From a bacterium (GTDB taxonomy: Bacteria > Bacillota > Clostridia > Lachnospirales > Lachnospiraceae): DNA of 51,446 nucleotides. The notes under the pieces were generated by a model, which saw only the letters and a program-made list of their open reading frames with translations, was not told the origin of the DNA and ran no database searches. Positions 1 to 8,405 of this stretch are shown here, in pieces. The position numbers and the translations under genes are program-made. Location of the stretch: NCBI GenBank assembly GCA_023666335.1, contig JAMPCE010000013.1:10521-61966 (forward strand), in the 5' to 3' direction. Numbering within the stretch: position 1 is the stretch's first letter; each line of letters begins with the position of its first letter.

Positions 1-34
1 ATCTTTCCTCTTCCCATGTTTTTCTGACTTCCAT
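1..34 (-). CDS. possible start of a gene running off the left edge
   Basis: An ATG at 34 reading leftward is preceded by a good Shine-Dalgarno sequence (GGAGGAAAC, next to the start). Only eleven codons are in the window (MEVRKTWEEER), so no family can be assigned. It could be the first gene after the DUF951-type gene, or a chance start. From 35 to 175 no other gene is seen; one short minus-strand frame ending near 86 has an early in-frame stop and looks non-coding. Confidence 0.3.
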   Translation of the reverse strand, partial: MEVRKTWEEER

Positions 35-175
35 GTTTCCTCCGTTCCTGCGCCCTTTGCGGACAGCTTTGCTGGTGCGGCAGGAGCTGTCAATGCTTCC
101 GTTTATCCTCCAAAGACAGCTTACGGAGTCCCTCTTCGACCGTCCCCGCCGCGTTTCGTTATCGTGTTACAAGTG

Positions 176-268
176 TGAGTAAGCGGCAGAAACTGCCTGA
201 ATGTGCGAATGCACAGACGCGCCTTTTACGACGCCGAAACCCGCGAAAGGGTTTCATGTGTTTACTCA
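176..268. repeat. family B palindromic intergenic element, copy 1
   Basis: Terminal inverted repeat TGAGTAAGC / GTTTACTCA, with an inner block GGCAGAAACTGCC-TGAATGTGCGAA that recurs at 50889 and, in variant form, at 20.6 kb. It also holds a hairpin, GAAACCC-gcgaaa-GGGTTTC, at 237-256. No T tract follows on either strand, so it does not look like a simple terminator. It fills most of the gap after the DUF951-type gene. The sharing between copies is seen directly; function is unknown. Confidence 0.6.
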
Positions 269-383
269 TTAAAAATAGTATATTCCTTTGCAAAATGGTT
301 GTCAAGAAAAATTTATATAAACGTTATTTCGTTTATATGTTCTTTTGTTTACTCCACGCAATCTGCCGTCGGATGATTCGCCA

Positions 384-563
384 TCAATTCCGTGTCACAC
401 CCCGCACATTCTTCTCCGCCTTGACCCGCGGGATCATGATCTGGTGTCCGCAGCCCCTACATTTCAGGCGAAAGTCCGCGCCGATCCGCAGCACCTCCCA
501 CTCCGCGGAGCCGCAGGGGTGCTGCTTCTTCATCTTTAAGACGTCACCGACCTGTATATCCAT
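384..563 (-). CDS. DUF951 family small protein (YyzM-like)
   Basis: A 59-residue protein beginning MDIQVGDVLKMKKQHPCG, with the family pattern in order: VGD-V-MKKxHPCG, a central W-V-R-GADF-LKC-GC block and a basic tail. The pairs HPCG (residues 15-18) and CRGCGH (35-40) suggest a metal- or nucleic-acid-binding fold. The length matches the family, whose members are about 60-70 residues and of unknown function, often beside DNA-replication or translation genes. The ATG at 563 has an upstream GAGGG. It lies 62 bp after the sirtuin gene on the same strand and may share its transcript. The family call rests on the MKKxHPCG and C-x2-C signature, not on a search. Confidence 0.8.
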   Translation of the reverse strand: MDIQVGDVLKMKKQHPCGSAEWEVLRIGADFRLKCRGCGHQIMIPRVKAEKNVRGVTRN

Positions 564-625
564 TCTTCTACTACCCTCGCTGCCTGCACGTCATTTCCAC
601 ACGTTTTGCCTGCACGCCATCGCAT

Positions 626-1342
626 TCAATCCAACTGCGAAAAAATCTCCCCGATACTCCCCTGCACCACGAGATCCGCGATCCCGTCCCGCGCAGTCGG
701 GGTCTTATTGACCAGCACCAGTTTCTTCCCGTTATAATAATCCAACAGCCCTGCCGCCGGATACACTGCCAACGACGTCCCGCCGACAATCAGCACATCC
801 GCCTCGCTGATGGCGCGGATCGCGCCCGAAAGTGTACTCTGGTCGAGTCCTTCCTCATAAAGGACCACGTCGGGTTTGATATCACTGCCGCAGCTGCATT
901 TCGGCACGCCCTCCGAATCCGCGATATAATGTACGTCATAAAATTTATGGCAGCGCTCACAGAAATTGCGCAGAACTGAACCGTGCAGTTCATAGACTTT
1001 TTCGCTGCCCGCCGCCTGATGCAGCCCGTCAATGTTCTGCGTCACCACCGCTTTGAGCTTTCCCTCGCGCTCCCATTGCGCCAGTTTCAAATGCGCCGCG
1101 TTCGGCTTCGCATCCAGACAGAGCATCTTATTCCGATAAAACCGATAAAATTCCTCGGTATTTTTTCTGTAAAACGTATGGCTTAAGATCGTCTCCGGCG
1201 GATAATCATACTGCTGATTGTAAAGCCCGTCCACACTCCGAAAATCCGGAATGCCGCTCTCCGTGGAGACGCCCGCTCCCCCAAAAAACACGATGTTGTC
1301 CGTCTCATTTACCCACTCACGCAACTGTTCTACCGGATTCAT
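626..1342 (-). CDS. cobB: NAD-dependent protein deacylase, sirtuin family
   Basis: Sirtuins remove acetyl or other acyl groups from protein lysines, consuming NAD+ and releasing nicotinamide and O-acyl-ADP-ribose in the cytoplasm. All core motifs are visible in the 238 residues: GAGVSTESGIPDFR (22-35) for NAD binding, TQNIDGLH (101-108), the catalytic His120 in LHGS, and four zinc cysteines (C128, C131, C149, C151). GTSLAVYPAAGL and LVLVNK complete the Rossmann fold. Length is normal for bacterial Sir2. The ATG at 1342 follows AAGGGGGT. It lies 51 bp downstream of leuA on the same strand. The sequence does not show whether it prefers acetyl- or longer acyl-lysine. Confidence 0.95.
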   Translation of the reverse strand: MNPVEQLREWVNETDNIVFFGGAGVSTESGIPDFRSVDGLYNQQYDYPPETILSHTFYRKNTEEFYRFYRNKMLCLDAKPNAAHLKLAQWEREGKLKAVVTQNIDGLHQAAGSEKVYELHGSVLRNFCERCHKFYDVHYIADSEGVPKCSCGSDIKPDVVLYEEGLDQSTLSGAIRAISEADVLIVGGTSLAVYPAAGLLDYYNGKKLVLVNKTPTARDGIADLVVQGSIGEIFSQLD

Positions 1343-1393
1343 ATGATTACCCCCTTCTCGTTTTATGCACGCTGCCTGCGTGTCGCTATTGAT

Positions 1394-3073
1394 TTACTTC
1401 AAGCCGAGTCCGAGCCTGTTCACCGCGGAAAAGATCGCCCGCACGGAAGCCCGCGTAATATTGGAACTCACGCCTACGCCGTAGGTCACGCTGCCGCTCT
1501 CCACATCGAGCAGATGAATATACGCCGCCGCCTGCGAATTGGAACCGCTCTGCAGCGCGTGCTCCTCGTAGTCAAGGATCTTGATAGAGACATTAAGCTC
1601 TTCCTGCAAGCCGCGTTTCACCGCGTCAATCGGGCCGTTTCCGACCGCCTCAAAACTCTTTTCCACACCCGCGTCAGTGTAAATGACCGTCACTTTCGTA
1701 TCAAATTCGGATTCGGTCTCGCCGCTTAAGTCATCCACCTTGAGTTTGCGGAAATGGATCGGCTCTTTCTTCATCAGATATTCGTTGCGGAAACTCTCCA
1801 TGATCTGATCGGGACTCACCTCACCCTGCTTCTCGGAGATTGCCTGAATGACATTCGCAAACTCTCTGTGCATCCCTTTCGGCAGTTTAAAGCCAAAATA
1901 CGTATCCATGATAAAGGCGACGCCGCCCTTGCCGGACTGCGAATTGATGCGCACGATCGGCTCGTATTCCCTGCCGATATCCGACGGGTCGATCGGCAGA
2001 TAGGGCACTTCCCAATACTGCCCGCCGCGTTCTTTCAAGGCTTTCACGCCCTTATTGATGGCATCCTGATGGGAGCCGGAAAAGGCAGTAAACACGAGCT
2101 TCCCCGCGTAAGGGTGTCTGGGGTGCACAGGGATCTTACAGCATCTCTCATAGATCTCAATGCTCTCGTTCACATGCTCGATGGCAAGTTTCGGGTCGAT
2201 GCCCTGCGAGAACATATTATAGGCAATGTTCAAAATATCCACATTTCCGGTGCGCTCGCCGTTTCCGAACAGCGTCCCCTCGATGCGGTCCGCCCCTGCA
2301 AGGAGCGAAAGTTCCGCGCTGGCGACGCCGGTTCCCCTGTCATTGTGGGGATGAACGCTCAAAATGATCGCCTCGCGGTTCTCCAGATGCTTATTCATCC
2401 ACTCGATGCGGTCCGCAAAGACATTCGGGGTCGTCATCTCCACCGTGGAAGGGAGATTGATGATCATGGGATCCTCTTTCGTCGGTCCCCACTCCCGCTG
2501 GACGGCATTGCAGACTTCCAGCGCGTAATCGAGTTCCGTTCCGGTAAAACTCTCGGGCGAATACTCTAAAATGATCTTTCCGGGGAAGTTCGCGGCATGG
2601 CGTTTCACCATCTTTACGCCCTCCACGGCGATGTTCGTGATCTCTTCGCGGCTCATATTGAATACAACATCTCGTTGTAAAGTCGAGGTGGAATTATAAA
2701 TATGCACGATAGCCTGCTTACACCCCTCAATGGACTCAAAGGTGCGCTCCAGAAGCTCCTCCCGGCACTGGGTAAGCACCTGTACCACCACGTCGTCGGG
2801 AATCAGTTTCCGATCCACGAGCTGGCGCAGAAAATCAAATTCGATCTGGCTGGCTGCCGGAAAACCGATCTCGATCTCCTTAAAGCCGAGTTTGATCAGA
2901 TAATTAAAAAACTCGATCTTTTCGGATACGACCATCGGATCGATCAGCGCCTGATTGCCGTCCCTGAGATCGACGCTGCACCACACGGGCGCTTTCTCGA
3001 TCTGTTTGTTCACCCATTCTCTCTCCGGATAATCCACCACCGGATTTCTGCGGTATCGCTGGTAATTTAACAT
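1394..3073 (-). CDS. leuA: 2-isopropylmalate synthase (long LeuA type)
   Basis: Condenses acetyl-CoA with 2-ketoisovalerate in the first committed step of leucine biosynthesis. The 559 residues hold an N-terminal TIM barrel with RDGNQAL (37-43), the metal-binding HPHNDRG (241-247) and GNGERTGN (270-277), then a linker and a C-terminal LeuA regulatory domain (about 430-559) with SVTYGVGVSSNITRASVRAIFSA split across its end. The N-terminus (NYQRYRRNPVV) and length match the second, longer type of LeuA. The ATG at 3073 follows GGGAGGAA. No leuB, leuC or leuD is nearby. A strong terminator-like hairpin lies only about 38 bp upstream, leaving little room for a separate promoter; leucine feedback inhibition is expected for the family. 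Confidence 0.95.
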   Translation of the reverse strand: MLNYQRYRRNPVVDYPEREWVNKQIEKAPVWCSVDLRDGNQALIDPMVVSEKIEFFNYLIKLGFKEIEIGFPAASQIEFDFLRQLVDRKLIPDDVVVQVLTQCREELLERTFESIEGCKQAIVHIYNSTSTLQRDVVFNMSREEITNIAVEGVKMVKRHAANFPGKIILEYSPESFTGTELDYALEVCNAVQREWGPTKEDPMIINLPSTVEMTTPNVFADRIEWMNKHLENREAIILSVHPHNDRGTGVASAELSLLAGADRIEGTLFGNGERTGNVDILNIAYNMFSQGIDPKLAIEHVNESIEIYERCCKIPVHPRHPYAGKLVFTAFSGSHQDAINKGVKALKERGGQYWEVPYLPIDPSDIGREYEPIVRINSQSGKGGVAFIMDTYFGFKLPKGMHREFANVIQAISEKQGEVSPDQIMESFRNEYLMKKEPIHFRKLKVDDLSGETESEFDTKVTVIYTDAGVEKSFEAVGNGPIDAVKRGLQEELNVSIKILDYEEHALQSGSNSQAAAYIHLLDVESGSVTYGVGVSSNITRASVRAIFSAVNRLGLGLK

Positions 3074-3099
3074 GATTTTATTCCTCCCTAAAATAATAA

Positions 3100-3133
3100 T
3101 AAAACAGAAAAGACCCGCCGTAACAGCGGGTCT
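3100..3133 (-). terminator. intrinsic terminator after HPr gene, just upstream of leuA
   Basis: On the minus strand AGACCCGC-tgttacg-GCGGGTCT forms a perfect 8-bp GC-rich stem followed by TTTCTGTTTTATT. It ends the HPr transcript. Because leuA starts at 3073, it also sits where it could attenuate readthrough into leuA. Confidence 0.85.
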
Positions 3134-3144
3134 GCTTTGTGACG

Positions 3145-3408
3145 TTATTCGCCGAGACCGTTTTCGATCGCGCTGACAAGCGCTTTCAGGGCTTCTTCCT
3201 CATCTTCTCCATCACACACAAACTCAATTTCATCGCCACACTTGACACACGCCCCCAGGACGCTTAGGACGCTCTTGGCGTTCGCTGTATTCTCACGAAA
3301 TGAAAACGTTATGAGAGATTTGAACTGCATCGCTTCCTTACATAGGATGCCGGCCGGTCTCAGATGGAGCCCCGTTGGATTCTTGATCACTACCTTTTGA
3401 CTTACCAT
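3145..3408 (-). CDS. ptsH: HPr family phosphocarrier protein
   Basis: An 87-residue HPr. From the ATG at 3408 (upstream GAGGACGGG), the phospho-acceptor is exactly His15 in NPTGLHLRPAG, and the HPr-kinase target is exactly Ser46 in ANAKSVLSV, so both PTS phosphotransfer and Ser46-P/CcpA-type regulation are possible. The open frame extends 20 codons further upstream, but those residues do not fit the family and lack a good ribosome site. It lies 63 bp downstream of glmM. EI (ptsI) is not in the window, so this could be the general HPr or an HPr-like (Crh-type) paralogue; the intact His15 favours HPr. Confidence 0.88.
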   Translation of the reverse strand: MVSQKVVIKNPTGLHLRPAGILCKEAMQFKSLITFSFRENTANAKSVLSVLGACVKCGDEIEFVCDGEDEEEALKALVSAIENGLGE

Positions 3409-3471
3409 AATCCCGTCCTCTTTCTTAGATGATAGTATGAGTATACCATTTTCGCAAAGATATCTCAAGTC

Positions 3472-4821
3472 CTACAACATAATATTCTGAATGAGCTCGG
3501 CGAGTTTTTTTGCCTCCGCCGTGATCAGGTCCTGATCTTTTCCCTCGATCATCACGCGTACAAGCGGCTCCGTTCCGGAAGGACGGATGAGTACGCGCCC
3601 CTCGCCTGCGAATTTCTTTTCGACAGCAGCGATCGCCTCCGCGATCTCGGGATAGTCCATAAAATTCTCTTTTTTATGATTCGGCACTTTCGCGCCGACC
3701 AGCGCCTGCGGCATCACTTCCATGATGGAAGCCAGTTCCGACAGCGGTTTTTTGGTCTCCGCGATCACCTGTAACAGATGCAGGGCACTGAGTAAGCCGT
3801 CTCCGGTCGTATTCTCGTCAAGGAAGATCACATGACCGGACTGTTCGCCGCCGAGGCTCGCTCCGATCTCACGCATCCGCTCCAGCACATAGCGGTCTCC
3901 AACTTTGGTCTGCTCGATCTTGATGCCGTTTCTTTCGCCCATCAGGAAAAAGCCGAGATTGCTCATGACGGTGGCGACAATGGTGTCGTGATTTAACTTC
4001 CCCTGCGCTTTCATGTGGGTGCCGACGATCGCCATGATCTGATCGCCGTTGACGATGTGCCCCTGTTCATCCACCGCGAGCAGTCTGTCCGCATCCCCGT
4101 CAAAGGCAAGGCCGAGCTGCGCCTTTTCATAAACGACTCTCGCCTGCAGCTCCGCCATGTGGGTGGATCCGCAGTTCGCGTTGATGTTCGTGCCGTCCGG
4201 ATTATTGTGGATGGCAACAACCTCCGCGCCCAGCTCTTTCATGGTCTCCACGGAAGTGTAAAAGGACGCGCCCTCCGCGCAGTCTAAGACGATCTTCATG
4301 CCGGTCAGATCGACGTTCACCGCTTTCATGGCGTGATTGATGTACTCCTCTCTGGCGTCCGTGCGGTACTTGATCTTACCGACGCTCGCCCCGGTGGGAA
4401 ATTTGACGCCGCGCATATCGCTCCTGATCAGTTCCTCGATCTCGTCCTCCAGAGAATCCGGCAGTTTGTAGCCGTTGCCGTCGAAAAATTTGATGCCGTT
4501 AAACTCCACGGTATTGTGGGAAGCGGAGATCACCACGCCCGCATCCACCTTATATTTTCTGGTCAGATAAGCCACGGCAGGCGTCGGCACCACGCCCACA
4601 TAGACCGCGTTCGCGCCCACGGAACACACGCCCGCCATCAGCGCGTTTGCCAGCATATCGCCCGAGATTCTCGTATCGCACCCTACCATGATCGTGGGTT
4701 TATGCGCATTTTCCCGCGTGAGGATATAAGCGCCCGCCTGCCCCAGCTGCATTGCCAGAAGGGGCGATAACTCCTCATTCGCAACGCCGCGCACGCCGTC
4801 CGTACCGAATAATCTAGCCAT
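3472..4821 (-). CDS. glmM: phosphoglucosamine mutase
   Basis: Converts glucosamine-6-phosphate to glucosamine-1-phosphate for UDP-GlcNAc and peptidoglycan synthesis. The 449 residues match the family length. Seen: N-terminal RLFGTDGVRGVAN, the phosphoserine loop ISASHNTVEFNGIKFF (Ser101), the magnesium site DGDADR, and the C-terminal phosphate-binding RPSGTEP. The usual Pro after ASHN is Thr here. The frame is open 88 codons upstream, into cdaR, but the start MARLFGTDG at 4821 follows AAAGGA and fits the family. It lies 44 bp after cdaR, giving the classic cdaA-cdaR-glmM order. In other Firmicutes GlmM binds and inhibits CdaA, linking wall-precursor supply to c-di-AMP level. Confidence 0.97.
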   Translation of the reverse strand: MARLFGTDGVRGVANEELSPLLAMQLGQAGAYILTRENAHKPTIMVGCDTRISGDMLANALMAGVCSVGANAVYVGVVPTPAVAYLTRKYKVDAGVVISASHNTVEFNGIKFFDGNGYKLPDSLEDEIEELIRSDMRGVKFPTGASVGKIKYRTDAREEYINHAMKAVNVDLTGMKIVLDCAEGASFYTSVETMKELGAEVVAIHNNPDGTNINANCGSTHMAELQARVVYEKAQLGLAFDGDADRLLAVDEQGHIVNGDQIMAIVGTHMKAQGKLNHDTIVATVMSNLGFFLMGERNGIKIEQTKVGDRYVLERMREIGASLGGEQSGHVIFLDENTTGDGLLSALHLLQVIAETKKPLSELASIMEVMPQALVGAKVPNHKKENFMDYPEIAEAIAAVEKKFAGEGRVLIRPSGTEPLVRVMIEGKDQDLITAEAKKLAELIQNIML

Positions 4822-4865
4822 AGTTTTAGAATCCTTTCTCTCTTTATAAACGAAATACCGATAAC

Positions 4866-6146
4866 TTATATATCTTCTTCCAAAATGAGATGCACGCGCA
4901 CTTCCGTCGTATTGCTCTGTCTGACATTCTCCGCCGACGCGTTCACAGGCATCCAATAACTGCCCTCGGAAAATTCTTCCATTTCTTCGGACTCCATCCA
5001 CGCATTCAAGTCGATCACCGCCGTGATATCTTCTGCCGTCATCGTCTCCAAAACCGCCGCCAGACCGGCAAAGGTCACGCTGCACTCGTTGGCAGGCTCA
5101 GTGATAACGGCGTCATATCCGTCGGGAAGCCCCTCAAAAAGAATGCTGCCGACAGGGATGCGCAGCGTACGCGTCTGCTCCGCCTCCACCCTTGCCACGA
5201 CATTGATCCTGCCCTCAAAGTTTTCCTCCGCAAGAATCACGTTCGTGGGAAGATAATCATTGATATCCACCAGCGCCGTCACATCCCCCTCCGCGTCGGT
5301 CACATCCAGAACGCCCTCCGGGATCTCGATCGCATCCAGTCTCGCCAGATAATTTGACCGCGCCGCCACGGTGACGCTCGACCTGGTAAAGGATACTTCG
5401 CCCGTAAAGCCGTAACCCTCCGCCGGTCTGCCCGTGACCTTACAGGTAAGAGGAATCTCTTTCAGTTCCAGGATATCCACGCTGACACGCACCCTGGAAA
5501 TGCTCTTTTCAATATTGTCCGCTGCGATCTCCTCACCCTCCTCGTCGTAAAGGCGGATATTGGAATCCGTGGAGATCGTGCTCGTAAAGCCGGACACATC
5601 CACCTCCGCCTGCGCTTTGGTCACGCGGGAGATCACAGACTTAGGACCCGCTATGCGGATCAGGTTCTGCTCCGTGGTCACATCGCCCACCATATAACCC
5701 TCCCGCACATCGCCCGTCGTAACGGAGCGCAGGGGAAGAGAGCGGGTCTGCTTCTCCTCGATGCTCAGTTTTACGCTGTCGATATTGCCGCGGATGCTGT
5801 CCAGTTTGTCGTTATATTTATTCGTGGAAAATTTGATGGCGACCGTGTCCACGCTGGTCAGGTCGTTTACGTCGGCTTCCGCCACGATATTGCTCTTATC
5901 CAGCGAATCAATGATGGAACGGGGCGCTGACACCGTTACCACATCCACCGTATCCGTGCCGTCGAGCACCTCGTACACCTGTCCTCTGTCCGTGATCAGG
6001 TTTGCATTCTTGATGGTGACGGGAACATCCGCCACGCGGTAAGTGACAACGGGATCGTTGATGTTGGTCACCAACAGCCAGAGTACGGCTGCGCAGAGGA
6101 AAGAAGCGATCTTTAAGCCCAGATTTTTCGTCAGCTTATTTTTCAT
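4866..6146 (-). CDS. cdaR: YbbR-domain protein, regulator of diadenylate cyclase CdaA
   Basis: A membrane-anchored extracytoplasmic protein of 426 residues. One N-terminal transmembrane helix (about 11-28, IASFLCAAVLWLLVTNI) precedes several YbbR repeats; the recurring beta-rich units with V-V-I-NxN and DVxVxxxxP patterns suggest four. It ends in the acidic tail ILEEDI. The family modulates CdaA, encoded just upstream. The ATG at 6146 lies 11 nt inside the end of cdaA, so the two are probably translationally coupled. The frame runs open further upstream within cdaA, but the hydrophobic start MKNKLTKNLGLKIASF is the family-like one. Confidence 0.9.
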   Translation of the reverse strand: MKNKLTKNLGLKIASFLCAAVLWLLVTNINDPVVTYRVADVPVTIKNANLITDRGQVYEVLDGTDTVDVVTVSAPRSIIDSLDKSNIVAEADVNDLTSVDTVAIKFSTNKYNDKLDSIRGNIDSVKLSIEEKQTRSLPLRSVTTGDVREGYMVGDVTTEQNLIRIAGPKSVISRVTKAQAEVDVSGFTSTISTDSNIRLYDEEGEEIAADNIEKSISRVRVSVDILELKEIPLTCKVTGRPAEGYGFTGEVSFTRSSVTVAARSNYLARLDAIEIPEGVLDVTDAEGDVTALVDINDYLPTNVILAEENFEGRINVVARVEAEQTRTLRIPVGSILFEGLPDGYDAVITEPANECSVTFAGLAAVLETMTAEDITAVIDLNAWMESEEMEEFSEGSYWMPVNASAENVRQSNTTEVRVHLILEEDI

Positions 6147-7017
6147 AGCGAATCCCTGCCTTTCCGGCGGTCTTGCCCTTAAAGAGTTTGCGCTTTTTCT
6201 CCTCCATAGGCTTATCCTGAATCTCCTGGAGCCGCTCGCGCAGTCTCGCCGCGTCAAGATTTCTCTCCAGCTCGCCGCCGTAAGCCACGCTGATCTTGCC
6301 CGTCTCCTCGGAGACGATCACGGTCAGGGAATCCGTCACTTCGGAGATGCCGACGCCCGCCCTGTGTCTGGTGCCAAGATCCTTACTCAGCGCCATATTG
6401 TCGGACAGCGGCAGATAACAGGTCGCGGACACAATGCGGTTGCCGCGCACGATCACCGCACCGTCGTGGAGCGGCGTATTATGCTCAAAGATATTGATCA
6501 GAAGCTGGCTGGAAATGATGCCGTCCACGTCAATACCCGTTCTCTCGTATTCTTTGAGGGACTGCTCATGTTCGATCACAATGAGCGCGCCCGTCTTGAC
6601 TTTGCCCATCTCAAAAGACGCTTTCACGATCTCACCGATGGTGCGGTCAGAAAAACGCCCGTCTTCCCGTTTGTTGGAATCCAGAAAGGTAGTGAGAAAA
6701 TTTTTGCGTCCAAGTTCTTCCAGCGCGGATCGCAGCTCCGGCTGCAACACGACGACAAAAGCGGTCGCCGCAATGCTGAAAAGATTCGGCACGATCCAGA
6801 GGATCGTATTCATCTTGCAGAAAGCCGCAATGACGATGAAGATCAGGATCATGATCACGCCCTTTAAGAGCGCCCATGCCCGCGTATTCTTGATCCACAC
6901 CAGAATGTGATACATCAGGAACGTCAGGATGGCGATCTCAGCGACGTCATTCCAGTGGATCGTGGGCATATGCAGCCTTGCGAGATAGACGCCGATCCAG
7001 CTATTCAGTTGTTCCAT
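6136..7017 (-). CDS. cdaA: diadenylate cyclase CdaA (c-di-AMP synthase)
   Basis: Makes c-di-AMP from two ATP at the membrane. The 293 residues contain three transmembrane helices (about 26-42, 50-67, 74-91) and then a DisA_N/DAC domain with HDGAVIVRGNRI (DGA at 185-187) and GTRHRAGVGISE (GTRHR at 215-219), both catalytic signatures. Length and topology match CdaA/YbbP rather than DisA. A basic tail rich in Lys follows the domain. It starts 6 bp after the preceding membrane gene and overlaps cdaR. A c-di-AMP phosphodiesterase of the GdpP type is at 43.7 kb. Potassium and osmolyte control are the known outputs in Firmicutes; no c-di-AMP riboswitch was seen here. Confidence 0.97.
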   Translation of the reverse strand: MEQLNSWIGVYLARLHMPTIHWNDVAEIAILTFLMYHILVWIKNTRAWALLKGVIMILIFIVIAAFCKMNTILWIVPNLFSIAATAFVVVLQPELRSALEELGRKNFLTTFLDSNKREDGRFSDRTIGEIVKASFEMGKVKTGALIVIEHEQSLKEYERTGIDVDGIISSQLLINIFEHNTPLHDGAVIVRGNRIVSATCYLPLSDNMALSKDLGTRHRAGVGISEVTDSLTVIVSEETGKISVAYGGELERNLDAARLRERLQEIQDKPMEEKKRKLFKGKTAGKAGIRYEK

Positions 7018-7023
7018 CTCACA

Positions 7024-7956
7024 TCACCGCCTCTTGGAATTGATCTGCTTCACTTTCTTTTCCGATCTGGTCACTGTGACCTTAGGCACAGCCTTCACAT
7101 AATAATAGTATTCATCATCCTCAAATTGAACTTTTTCCGTTCGACTGTAATCGACATAAAACACAAAAAACTGTAACACCAGCACAAGGAGCGCGGATAT
7201 GACCGTCCCCAAAAGAATCCCCAAAAGGGACTGATTCGTATCAAAGATCAGGTCGCCCACGAGGAGCACCATGATATTGACCACCGCGCCTGCGATCATA
7301 GCGATCGTCCAGGCATAGTCGATGCTCAGACGGCGCAGAAGATAGACGACGATCACCGTAAAGGCAAAAGCCGCAATGACGACCACCATCTCCTTATTTT
7401 TCAGGAGACCGTCAATGATAAACTTAAACTTGGCGGCAGTCTCCTCGTCCGCCATACCCGCGAGAATGCTTTCGTTCTGCGTCACATAGTGGAGCATATA
7501 ATAGACGATCACGCCGCAGGCAACGGAGACCGCCGAAGTCGGTCCGCCGACCAGCCCCATAGAAATGGGGATCACATACGGGATCCGCAGAAGGAAGCAG
7601 ATCGGCAGAAGCACGACCACCACCGTGTCTTTCGGAGAAAACCGCAGATACAGCAAAAAGAGCAGGAGAAATCCAGCCCCGACCACCGCCGCGCACTCCA
7701 TACTGAATGCGTAGAGGTGCAGGATCGTAAAGACCGCCCCCACCAGCACGATGAAATTCATCGGCATAAACGAGCACATGAGCGCCACGATCAGTACCAG
7801 CGTGATCCGATCCAGCCCCTCCATATAGCCGAGTCTGGAATTGATCAGAATAAGCGTGATAAACGCCAGTATAAATTTCAAAAGGGGTGTGATATACACC
7901 TCGTATCTGCCATAGATCGTCAGCAGCGTCTGTTTGATAAGCAGTAAAGTCGTCAT
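7024..7956 (-). CDS. polytopic membrane protein of unknown function
   Basis: I do not recognise a named family. The 310 residues are mostly hydrophobic, with about eight to ten predicted transmembrane segments (for example around 22-40, 51-68, 70-90, 93-106, 112-128, 185-210, 220-240, 250-275) and a basic C-terminus (SEKKVKQINSKRR). A cytosolic loop (about 160-185) is rich in acidic residues. It starts 17 bp after the gene at 7974-8369 and ends 6 bp before cdaA, so it is almost certainly co-transcribed with the c-di-AMP cluster. The start has AAAGGA upstream. A role in envelope or ion homeostasis is only an inference from position. Confidence 0.75.
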   Translation of the reverse strand: MTTLLLIKQTLLTIYGRYEVYITPLLKFILAFITLILINSRLGYMEGLDRITLVLIVALMCSFMPMNFIVLVGAVFTILHLYAFSMECAAVVGAGFLLLFLLYLRFSPKDTVVVVLLPICFLLRIPYVIPISMGLVGGPTSAVSVACGVIVYYMLHYVTQNESILAGMADEETAAKFKFIIDGLLKNKEMVVVIAAFAFTVIVVYLLRRLSIDYAWTIAMIAGAVVNIMVLLVGDLIFDTNQSLLGILLGTVISALLVLVLQFFVFYVDYSRTEKVQFEDDEYYYYVKAVPKVTVTRSEKKVKQINSKRR

Positions 7957-7973
7957 ACGAAATCTGTCCTTTG

Positions 7974-8369
7974 TCAGTTGTTCTCGTTCCTGTACATGGC
8001 GGAAAGCCTGTGCAGATTCATATAATAAGTCCGCAGGCTCTTTTTCGCCCTGCTGTATCTGACCGTATAGACCGCATACGCGATCACGGCATAGATGCCG
8101 ATGGTGGCAAGATACTGAAACAGAACATTCTTTGCAAACTCCAGAAGATCCATCTTGTAGATATCTGTCATAAAGATCTCAAAATCATAAAAAATGTACA
8201 TAGCAAAAACCACTACAAATGCGATGGATGCACTTATAATGGATTTCAGCACCTGCCAGCCTATATAGTCGTTCCGAAAATAGCTTCCTATATTCAGGTT
8301 CTTTTTCCCTTCGTTCGCTTCATAGGAAGCCATTTTGGTCATCAGAACAACTCGCTCTTCATTTAACAT
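7974..8369 (-). CDS. small membrane protein of unknown function
   Basis: A 131-residue protein with two strong transmembrane helices (about 44-63 and 89-107), a polar N-terminal part of about 40 residues and a basic C-terminal tail rich in Arg, Tyr and Asn. The ATG at 8369 follows TTGGAG. It is the first gene of the tight run leading to cdaA (17-bp gap) and follows the YvyF-like gene by 36 bp. No enzymatic motif is seen. I cannot assign a family; it is real by its spacing, codon use and membrane pattern. Confidence 0.7.
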   Translation of the reverse strand: MLNEERVVLMTKMASYEANEGKKNLNIGSYFRNDYIGWQVLKSIISASIAFVVVFAMYIFYDFEIFMTDIYKMDLLEFAKNVLFQYLATIGIYAVIAYAVYTVRYSRAKKSLRTYYMNLHRLSAMYRNENN

Positions 8370-8405
8370 AGATCATAACTCCAATCAATCAAAGACAACG
8401 CAGAA

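Noticed and set aside
35-175. Short minus-strand frame ending RKH-stop before 86
   Set aside because: An in-frame stop about 26 codons upstream and no start codon with a ribosome site; too short to support.
3074-3144. T-box or leucine leader peptide before leuA
   Set aside because: Only about 70 bp separate it from the HPr gene; no T-box core and no short frame rich in Leu codons.
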